Source of the DNA: Prevotella sp.
Lineage (GTDB): Bacteria; Bacteroidota; Bacteroidia; Bacteroidales; Bacteroidaceae
Assembly: GCA_017430675.1 (NCBI GenBank)
Contig: JAFRMM010000213.1
Coordinates: 1-44,890, forward strand
Reading direction: 5' to 3'
Length of the DNA stretch: 44,890 nt
Within the stretch, counting starts at the first letter, position 1. The number at the start of each line of letters is the position of its first letter. The notes below the pieces were generated by a model, which was given only the letters and a program-made list of their open reading frames with translations, did no database searches and was not told where the DNA came from. A program made the position numbers and the translations under genes. Below are positions 17,347-22,921 of this stretch, in pieces.

Positions 17347-18300
17347 ATGTACAAATTTGAACCGCTACTGAAGCAGACCATCTGGGGAGGTGACAGGATC
17401 ATCCCCTTCAAGCATCTGGACACTCAGATGGAGCGCGTCGGAGAAAGTTGGGAGATTTCCGGTGTTAAAGACAATGAGACGATCGTGTCCAATGGCAAAG
17501 ACAAGGGCAAGAGCCTCAACCAATTGGTGCGCGAACAGAAAGACCGACTTGTCGGCAAGGAAAACTTCCAGCGCTTCGGCAATGAGTTCCCACTGCTCAT
17601 CAAGTTTATCGACGCCCGTCAGGATCTTAGCATCCAGGTGCACCCGACGGATGAGATTGCCCAGCGCCAAGGCAAGTCGCGCGGCAAGACGGAGATGTGG
17701 TATGCCCTGGATTCGGCACCCGATGCACAACTCTACAACGGTCTGAAGAAGAAGATCACCCCAGACGAGTACAAGGAGATGGTGGAGAATGATACCATCA
17801 CCGATGCCCTGGCCCGCTACGCGGTGCATGAGGGTGACGTGTTTTTCATTCCTGCTGGCCGCATCCACGCCATCGGCACTGGCTGTTTCGTGGCAGAGAT
17901 CCAGCAGACCTCCGATGTCACCTACCGCATCTACGACTTCAAGCGCAAGGACAAGGACGGCAACTACCGTGAACTCCACACAAAGGAGGCTGCCGAGAGT
18001 ATCGACTACACCGTGCTGCCGAACTACCGGGCGGGCTACCAACCAAAACAGAACGAGGGGGTACAACTGGTGGAGTGTCCTTACTTCACGACATCTGTCT
18101 ATGACCTGACGGAGCCTATGACGCTCGACTACTCAGGCCTTGACTCGTTCGTGATCCTGATAGCCGTCAAGGGACAGGGGACGCTCACCGCCGACGAGGA
18201 GACTATCACCTTCCAGATGGGCGACACCGTTCTCCTCCCTGCCACGACGGAAGAGGTCAAGGTAGAGGGAACCGTCAAGTTCCTGGAGACTTATGTATAG
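17347..18300 (+). CDS. manA: Mannose-6-phosphate isomerase, class I
   Basis: The protein has 317 residues, the short Firmicutes/Bacteroidetes type of zinc-dependent isomerase that interconverts mannose 6-phosphate and fructose 6-phosphate. Zinc and active-site residues are visible in LIKFIDARQDLSIQVHPTDE, KTEMWYALD, and FFIPAGRIHAIGTG followed by VAEIQQTSDVTYRIYD. It feeds GDP-mannose and related sugar nucleotide synthesis. It follows trkH by 50 bases on the same strand. It converges with the DUF4435 gene with only 3 bases between the two stop codons, leaving no room for a terminator. Confidence 0.95.
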   Translation: MYKFEPLLKQTIWGGDRIIPFKHLDTQMERVGESWEISGVKDNETIVSNGKDKGKSLNQLVREQKDRLVGKENFQRFGNEFPLLIKFIDARQDLSIQVHPTDEIAQRQGKSRGKTEMWYALDSAPDAQLYNGLKKKITPDEYKEMVENDTITDALARYAVHEGDVFFIPAGRIHAIGTGCFVAEIQQTSDVTYRIYDFKRKDKDGNYRELHTKEAAESIDYTVLPNYRAGYQPKQNEGVQLVECPYFTTSVYDLTEPMTLDYSGLDSFVILIAVKGQGTLTADEETITFQMGDTVLLPATTEEVKVEGTVKFLETYV

Positions 18301-18303
18301 ATT

Positions 18304-19305
18304 TCAGTTTTCCCCATCCAGATACGCCCGGATATCCTCCTGTACCCGACGGAACTGCTCAGAAGCCATATAGCCGCTGTTCTTCTTGAGCATCACCTTG
18401 ATGTCCTGCAACGAGTTCTCATAGCACGACATCTCGTTGCGCTTCTGCGTCTTATGGGCAGAGGCGTGGTAGATCTCGTTCTGGCGCTCCTGACGGAGCA
18501 GGTTGCACACCTTCGACAGAATCGGTGAGACCACCGTGTCAAACAGGTGATGTCCCTGTATATATAAATAGGTGGTCTGCGGCGTAACGCCCAGTGCCTT
18601 GATATCTTCCTTGGTGGCCAGATACTCTTCCTTCGCATCAGGGAACTGCCGCTGCAGGTCGTTGATCTTCGTGTGCACCTTCCGTTTCACATTGGCTATC
18701 GACGGCCCCGGGTTCTGCACGTTGAAGCCCCCTGGATCGGCAATGCGGTTGAAGTCGGAGAGGGAGAACTTCGGATAATTCCCGTTACGGTAGAGCATGA
18801 TCGACCACACGAACAACGGGAAGATGGCTTCGCTGAACTGACTGAAATACTCACGGAAATCGAAGATACGGTGATCGTTGAGCGTCACGGAGACACAGAC
18901 ATTATGCAGCGAAGGGGCATAGCACTGGAAGTTCTCGATGGCATAGACGTAGGTATGGAACACGTAGGGACTTCCCAGCACCCGCTGCGACTGCGCCGTT
19001 CGCCCCTGGATCAGGTAGTCGTAGTCGGCATCCACACAGGCGATCATGTCTTTGCCCAGTGGCTCTCCTTCCAGGAAGTTCATCAGCACTGACTTCTTGC
19101 CGCGCGTCAGGTTTATCTTCGAGGGTAGCATCACCTCGAAATAACGCTTGTCGTTTTCAAACTCGCTGAGCACCGTGCGCCAGAAATAGATATCATCGTA
19201 ACTCTCGACATAGGCGACGATCCTATGTCGTGCTTTCTTCGACGTCAGCGCGTTGGCCGCCTCGAAATACTTGCTGTTGAGATTATCCTTCAGGCGATGA
19301 GGCAT
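18304..19305 (-). CDS. DUF4435 (TOPRIM-like) protein, PARIS AriB-like
   Basis: The protein has 333 residues. The N-terminal half fits DUF4435: VAYVESYDDIYFW supplies a glutamate (Glu34) and MIACVDADYDYL supplies a DxD (Asp92, Asp94), the residues expected of a TOPRIM-like metal site. The central part contains an aromatic-rich AIFPLFVWSIMLYRN segment, and the C-terminus is charged and probably helical. In the PARIS anti-phage system a DUF4435 TOPRIM protein (AriB) is the toxic effector released from an ABC-type ATPase (AriA). Here the ATPase gene is directly upstream, in the same order as in PARIS. A decamer array fills the gap and runs up to this start codon. Assignment to PARIS itself, as opposed to a related OLD-like pair, is inference. 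Confidence 0.75.
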   Translation of the reverse strand: MPHRLKDNLNSKYFEAANALTSKKARHRIVAYVESYDDIYFWRTVLSEFENDKRYFEVMLPSKINLTRGKKSVLMNFLEGEPLGKDMIACVDADYDYLIQGRTAQSQRVLGSPYVFHTYVYAIENFQCYAPSLHNVCVSVTLNDHRIFDFREYFSQFSEAIFPLFVWSIMLYRNGNYPKFSLSDFNRIADPGGFNVQNPGPSIANVKRKVHTKINDLQRQFPDAKEEYLATKEDIKALGVTPQTTYLYIQGHHLFDTVVSPILSKVCNLLRQERQNEIYHASAHKTQKRNEMSCYENSLQDIKVMLKKNSGYMASEQFRRVQEDIRAYLDGEN

Positions 19306-19367
19306 TTCTAGATATTTCTTAGTCCTAGGCGTTCCTAGGATTTCCTAGGTTTTCCTAGGCATTCCTA
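19306..19367 (-). repeat. CCTAGG decamer tandem array between the ATPase and DUF4435 genes
   Basis: TCCTAGG begins at 19323, 19333, 19343 and 19353, with a variant TCCTAGA at 19363, an exact 10-base period. The array supplies the TAG stop codon of the ATPase gene (19365-19367), and a related TCTAGAA lies directly before the ATG of the DUF4435 gene. A similar array fills the adk-obgE gap. Confidence 0.9.
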
Positions 19368-20171
19368 GATTGTTATATCCGTCACTTCCGTGACGCTATC
19401 TACCCAGCCGTTCATCACCACGGCGGGAGAGTGGGTTGTCAGGATGATCTGTACGTTGGGGTTCAGTTCCAGACAGAGGTCGATGAGCCTTTTCTGCCAC
19501 TCGATATGCAGCGACACTTCCGGCTCATCCATAAAGAGCACGTACGGCTGGTTGTCTTCCACGAGCACCGTCAGGAGAATGGCCAGGATCTGCTTCTCAC
19601 CACTCGACAACTGATAGGGCACCAGCGTCTCACCGATCTGTGAGAAGCGGATCTCGTTCTCCGTGCGCACGATCTTCTTGCCCGTCTCAGAAAACAGGTC
19701 ATCCACGATGTCCTGGAATCGTTTTTTCTTTTCTGATAGTTGCTGGGCGGCATCGGTATTGCCTGTCTGCAGTTCGGCGATGATGCGGTTGCCGATGTTC
19801 ACCTGATAGTCAAGGTACTTGCGCTGCAGGTGGAACAACTGGAAGTCGAGGGCCGAACGGATACGGGTATCCACCATGTTCAGTGTCTCATTGTCGAGCA
19901 TAGGTGAATCCAGCGAGCGGATGATATCGAAACGGATATGGGTGGCATCGGCAGGCTCCACGTCGATATGCACGCCTTTCAGCAGGTGGTTGATGACGTC
20001 ACCGTTGGTGTTCACGCTCTTCACCACCTTGCTCAGGATCGTACTCTTGCCCATACCGTTGATGCCGCTCAGGATATTCACCTGCCGGTTCAACTCCCAT
20101 ACCACGTGCTTCTTCCCGCTCCAGAGCGAGTCGATCTCGATTCTCTTGATATAGTCTGCGTACTTTGCCAT
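19365..20171 (-). CDS. AAA/ABC-type ATPase, PARIS AriA-like
   Basis: The protein has 268 residues, a compact SMC/ABC-type ATPase of the AAA_15/AAA_21 class. Walker A is GINGMGKST (36-44), the ABC signature is LSSGEKQ (188-194), Walker B is YVLFMDEPEVSLH with Asp215 and Glu216, and the switch histidine is His248 in LTTHSPAVV. The region between 60 and 180 is helical and charged, a short coiled-coil-like insert. All nucleotide-binding residues appear intact. It is shorter than I expect for a PARIS AriA, which makes the identification tentative. It has its own promoter (20195-20225), so the pair is an independent unit and does not depend on the upstream FKBP gene. Confidence 0.78.
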   Translation of the reverse strand: MAKYADYIKRIEIDSLWSGKKHVVWELNRQVNILSGINGMGKSTILSKVVKSVNTNGDVINHLLKGVHIDVEPADATHIRFDIIRSLDSPMLDNETLNMVDTRIRSALDFQLFHLQRKYLDYQVNIGNRIIAELQTGNTDAAQQLSEKKKRFQDIVDDLFSETGKKIVRTENEIRFSQIGETLVPYQLSSGEKQILAILLTVLVEDNQPYVLFMDEPEVSLHIEWQKRLIDLCLELNPNVQIILTTHSPAVVMNGWVDSVTEVTDITI

Positions 20172-20194
20172 AGTCTTAAGTTCTTATGATGGCG

Positions 20195-20225
20195 CAAATA
20201 TACGAAAAAATCCGGAATATCTCAA
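20195..20225 (-). promoter_or_regulatory. Promoter for the ATPase-DUF4435 pair
   Basis: The minus strand reads TATATTTG at 20195-20202 (exact -7 consensus), preceded 20 bases upstream by TTG at 20223-20225. The -33 element lies in the loop of the FKBP terminator hairpin. The expected transcript start is about 18 bases before the ATG. Confidence 0.6.
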
Positions 20226-20241
20226 GGATTTCCGGATTTTT
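20206..20241 (-). terminator. Rho-independent terminator after the FKBP gene
   Basis: A perfect 12-bp stem (AAAAATCCGGAA / TTCCGGATTTTT) encloses a 12-base loop, with the T run included in the stem. It lies 24 bases after the FKBP stop codon. Confidence 0.8.
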
Positions 20242-20264
20242 ATCAATCTTTTGGTTTTTCTCCC

Positions 20265-20897
20265 TTATTCCTGACGCGCCTTGAACTCCGGGCGGCTCTC
20301 TCCGGGATGCCAGAAGTCGAGCAGGGCGATGTCGAACGTCAGATCGGAATAGGCAGGAATCACACTGCTCGAAGATGTCGAGGTGCCATAGCCCAACTGA
20401 TAGGGGACATGTACGCGCCAGTGGTCGCCCCTATGCATGTTCATCAGGGCAGTCGTGAACCCTTCTATGAACGACCCGGCAGACCCCTTTGTCATGTCTG
20501 CCGTCCGCCAACTGAAGTCATTCGTATAGGTCTGGTCGAACACCAGGCCATCGGGATACGACGTCGTGGGGATCAGACGGCCCCTGTAGGCCATCCACAC
20601 GCTGTCAGTGAACAGCGGAGACTCCGTACCGCTACCCTCCTCAAGCACCTCCACATAGACATAGTCGCTGTTGGCGCCCGTCGTCGTCTGATCCTTCGTA
20701 TAGCACTTGATCTTCCGTAGAGAGGAGTTAGACGCCCACTGATTAGTCATCGCATCGTTGCGCTCCTCCCAGTTGGCATACTCATCCTCCTCAGTAGATT
20801 CTTCGCTACACGAGAATAAAAGCAAAAAGGTAAAAAGGTAAAAAGGTAAAAACCATTTTGCCTGACCTTTTACTAAACTCTTTATTATCATTGACAT
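20265..20897 (-). CDS. FKBP-type peptidyl-prolyl isomerase, lipoprotein
   Basis: The protein has 210 residues. The N-terminus is a lipoprotein signal peptide ending in LLLFSC, followed by a very acidic ESTEEDEYANWEE stretch, so it should be anchored in an envelope membrane. The C-terminal 110 residues match the FKBP fold: VYVEVLEEGSG, YRGRL, GLVFDQTY, FIEGFTTALMNMHRGDHWRVHVPYQLGYG and LTFDIALLDF. The family catalyses prolyl cis-trans isomerisation or acts as an envelope chaperone. The hydrophobic core WFLPFYLFTFLLL is encoded by three to four copies of the octamer GGTAAAAA read on the opposite strand. It follows glyS by 36 bases that are also made of this repeat, so it is probably cotranscribed with glyS. 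Confidence 0.88.
   Translation of the reverse strand: MSMIIKSLVKGQAKWFLPFYLFTFLLLFSCSEESTEEDEYANWEERNDAMTNQWASNSSLRKIKCYTKDQTTTGANSDYVYVEVLEEGSGTESPLFTDSVWMAYRGRLIPTTSYPDGLVFDQTYTNDFSWRTADMTKGSAGSFIEGFTTALMNMHRGDHWRVHVPYQLGYGTSTSSSSVIPAYSDLTFDIALLDFWHPGESRPEFKARQE
20816..20853 (-). repeat. GGTAAAAA octamer array encoding an FKBP signal-peptide core
   Basis: The plus strand reads AAAAAGGT three times in a row with partial units on both sides (period 8). On the coding strand this gives repeated TTTTTACC, translated as the hydrophobic LPFYLFTF core of the lipoprotein signal peptide. Confidence 0.8.
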
Positions 20898-20899
20898 GT

Positions 20900-20933
20900 T
20901 TACTTCTTTACCTTTTTACTTTTTACCTTTAAA
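20900..20933 (-). repeat. GGTAAAAA-type array in the glyS-FKBP gap
   Basis: On the coding strand the gap reads as degenerate units GGTAAAAA, GTAAAAA, GGTAAAG, AAGTAAAC, running from the glyS stop codon to the FKBP start. It carries many TAA triplets. Confidence 0.65.
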
Positions 20934-22475
20934 TTACTGAAGTTTCTTCAGCAATGATGCAATGCTCACCTTGTCCTCGATGATGGCGTTCAGGTCGCTG
21001 ATGTTCACACGCTCCTGCTCCATGGTGTCGCGGAAGCGCAGGGTGACCTTACCATCAGTGAGTGAGTCGTGATCGACGGTGACGCAGTACGGCGTACCGA
21101 TGGCGTCCTGACGACGGTAGCGCTTGCCGATGGAGTCCTTCTCGTCGTACTGGCAGTTGAAGTGGAACTTCAGTTGGTCGATGATCTCGCGGGCCTTCTC
21201 GGGCAGACCGTCCTTCTTCACCAGCGGCATCACGGCGCACTTCACGGGAGCCAGCGCTGCGGGCAACTTCAGGACCACGCGGGTCTCGCCGTTCTCCAGT
21301 TTCTCCTCCTCGTAGGCGTGGCACATAATGCTCAGGAACATACGATCGACACCTATCGAAGTCTCGATGACGTATGGCGTGTAACTCTCGTTGGTCTGCG
21401 GGTCGAAGTACTTGATTGACTTGCCAGAGTATTTCTCGTGCTGCGACAGGTCGAAGTTCGTACGGCTGTGGATACCCTCCACCTCCTTGAAGCCGAACGG
21501 CATCTTGAACTCGATATCGGTGGCAGCATTGGCGTAGTGGGCCAACTTGTCGTGGTCGTGGAAACGGTAGTTCTCTGCACCGAAGCCCAGGGCCTGGTGC
21601 CACCTCATGCGCGTCTCCTTCCACTTCGGGAACCACTCCAGTTCCGTACCGGGCTGTACGAAGAACTGCATCTCCATCTGCTCGAACTCCCTCATGCGGA
21701 AGATGAACTGACGGGCGACGATCTCGTTACGGAACGCCTTACCGATCTGGGCGATGCCGAAGGGGATCTTCATGCGGCCTGTCTTCTGCACGTTCAGGTA
21801 GTTCACGAAGATACCCTGAGCCGTCTCGGGGCGCAGATAGATCTTCATCGAAGCATCTGCACTGGCCCCCATCTCGGTAGAGAACATCAGGTTGAACTGG
21901 CGCACGTCAGTCCAGTTCCTCGTGCCGCTGATAGGACAGACAATCTCCTCGTCGAGGATAATCTGCTTCAGTTCGTCGAGATCCGGACCCTGCATGGCAG
22001 CGGCATAGCGGGCATGGAGGGCGTCGCGCTTCTCCTTAGTCTCCTTCACGCGCTCACTGGTCTCCAGGTACTTGGCCTCGTCAAAGCTGTCACCGAAACG
22101 CTTGCGGGCCTTCTCGACCTCCTTCTGGATCTTCTCGTCGTACTTGGCGATCTGATCCTCAATGAGCACGTCAGCGCGATAGCGCTTCTTCGAGTCGCGG
22201 TTGTCGATCAGGGGATCGTTAAAGGCATCCACGTGTCCGCTGGCCTTCCATATCGTCGGGTGCATGAAGATGGCGCTGTCGATACCCACGATATTCTCGT
22301 GCAGCATCGTCATGGCCTTCCACCAATACTGTTTAATGTTATTCTTCAACTCCACGCCGTTCTGACCGTAGTCATACACAGCGCCCAAACCATCGTAGAT
22401 CTCACTGGAGGGAAATACAAAGCCATATTCCTTGCAGTGGCTTACGATCTTCTTAAATACATCTTCCTGTGCCAT
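20934..22475 (-). CDS. glyS: Glycyl-tRNA synthetase, dimeric class II
   Basis: The protein has 513 residues and charges tRNA-Gly with glycine. The single-chain (alpha2) type is shown by FVFPSSEIYDGLGAVYDYGQNGVELKNN, the class II motif 2 region FGIAQIGKAFRNEIVARQFIFRMREFEQME, YVIETSIGVDRMFL (motif 3 region) and a C-terminal anticodon-binding domain (VKCAVMPLVKKDGLPEKA, DAIGTPYCVTVDHDSL). The start at 22475 is chosen because homologues begin MAQEDVFKKIV; the upstream extension is encoded by a simple repeat. A TACCTTTG -7 element lies about 30 bases upstream. Confidence 0.95.
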   Translation of the reverse strand: MAQEDVFKKIVSHCKEYGFVFPSSEIYDGLGAVYDYGQNGVELKNNIKQYWWKAMTMLHENIVGIDSAIFMHPTIWKASGHVDAFNDPLIDNRDSKKRYRADVLIEDQIAKYDEKIQKEVEKARKRFGDSFDEAKYLETSERVKETKEKRDALHARYAAAMQGPDLDELKQIILDEEIVCPISGTRNWTDVRQFNLMFSTEMGASADASMKIYLRPETAQGIFVNYLNVQKTGRMKIPFGIAQIGKAFRNEIVARQFIFRMREFEQMEMQFFVQPGTELEWFPKWKETRMRWHQALGFGAENYRFHDHDKLAHYANAATDIEFKMPFGFKEVEGIHSRTNFDLSQHEKYSGKSIKYFDPQTNESYTPYVIETSIGVDRMFLSIMCHAYEEEKLENGETRVVLKLPAALAPVKCAVMPLVKKDGLPEKAREIIDQLKFHFNCQYDEKDSIGKRYRRQDAIGTPYCVTVDHDSLTDGKVTLRFRDTMEQERVNISDLNAIIEDKVSIASLLKKLQ

Positions 22476-22503
22476 AATCTTGTATATATACGAATTATGG
22501 CTG

Positions 22504-22511
22504 CAAAGGTA
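22504..22511 (-). promoter_or_regulatory. -7 promoter element for glyS
   Basis: The minus strand reads TACCTTTG, an exact TAnnTTTG match, 28 bases before the glyS start. TTTC at 22531-22534 is a near-match -33 element at 19-base spacing. Confidence 0.6.
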
Positions 22512-22520
22512 CGCATTATT

Positions 22521-22552
22521 ATTGAGAATTGAAAATTGAGAATTGAAAATTA
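22521..22552. repeat. Heptamer ATTGARA tandem array upstream of glyS
   Basis: The plus strand reads ATTGAGA, ATTGAAA, ATTGAGA, ATTGAAA, ATTA, an exact 7-base period with alternating G/A. It overlaps the expected -33 position of the glyS promoter. Confidence 0.8.
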
Positions 22553-22571
22553 ACAAAAAATCGTAGAAACA

Positions 22572-22603
22572 TTTGGTGGTTTCGGGGATTTTTACTACTT
22601 TTG
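22572..22603 (+). promoter_or_regulatory. Promoter for the tRNA gene
   Basis: TTTG (22572-22575) is followed after 20 bases by TACTTTTG (22596-22603), an exact Bacteroidetes promoter pair, ending about 20 bases before the tRNA. Confidence 0.75.
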
Positions 22604-22622
22604 CACCCGCTAAGCAATTAAT

Positions 22623-22697
22623 AGGGGCATAGCCCAGTTGGTTTAGAGCGCTGCAGTCACATTGCAGAGGTCCCCGGTTCGAGCCCGGGTGTCCCTA
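22623..22697 (+). tRNA. tRNA-Val (anticodon CAC)
   Basis: The 75 bases fold as a cloverleaf: acceptor AGGGGCA with TGTCCCT (one G-U pair), anticodon stem CTGCA/TGCAG with loop GTCACAT, and T arm CCCGG-TTCGAGC-CCGGG. The anticodon is CAC, reading the valine codon GUG. The discriminator is A and the CCA end is not encoded (ACTA follows). The D stem GCCC/GAGC has one C-A mismatch where U-A is usual. A promoter precedes it and a strong terminator follows at 22705-22739. It appears to be a single-gene transcript. Confidence 0.85.
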
Positions 22698-22704
22698 CTA
22701 CAGT

Positions 22705-22739
22705 AAAGGAATCCGCTATTCGGCTGGATTCCTTTTTTT
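22705..22739 (+). terminator. Terminator after the tRNA gene
   Basis: A 10-bp stem (AAAGGAATCC / GGATTCCTTT) with an 11-base loop runs into seven T residues, starting 8 bases after the tRNA. Confidence 0.9.
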
Positions 22740-22775
22740 GATGTCATGTTACCTTTTCCTGCCGAGCCATCTGGC

Positions 22776-22845
22776 AGTCGTTTGACAATTGTCAGACGAT
22801 TGATTGACAGTTGTCAAACGTTCATTTGACAATTGTCAAACGACT
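22776..22845. repeat. Three tandem TTGACAATTGTCAA palindromes at 22-bp period
   Basis: TTGACA begins at 22782, 22804 and 22826, each the left half of a 14-base palindrome (the middle one has a single change, TTGACAGTTGTCAA). The outer 19 bases at 22776-22794 and 22827-22845 are perfect inverted copies of each other. The array lies between the tRNA terminator and the terminator of the convergent receptor gene. Confidence 0.85.
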
Positions 22846-22869
22846 ATCAAGTACCTCCATAGGAAAACG

Positions 22870-22904
22870 AAAAAAGAATCCCACCATTGGCGGGATTCTT
22901 TTTT
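22870..22904. terminator. Bidirectional terminator after the Oar-like receptor gene
   Basis: A perfect 13-bp stem (AAAAAAGAATCCC / GGGATTCTTTTTT) with a 9-base loop has A and T runs on both sides, so it can work in either direction. It lies 17 bases after the receptor stop codon on the minus strand. Confidence 0.88.
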
Positions 22905-22921
22905 CAGTCAATGCCTGTATT

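Noticed and set aside
19306..19367. CRISPR array at the CCTAGG repeats
   Set aside because: The units are 10 bases with no long spacers, and no cas genes are in the window.
21438..22532. 364-codon open frame antisense to glyS
   Set aside because: glyS is certain by its synthetase motifs; the antisense product is low-complexity Leu/Val/His-rich and has no start signal or promoter.
22776..22845. CRISPR or attachment site next to the tRNA
   Set aside because: The repeats are palindromes without spacers, do not copy the tRNA 3' end, and no integrase or other mobile gene is nearby.
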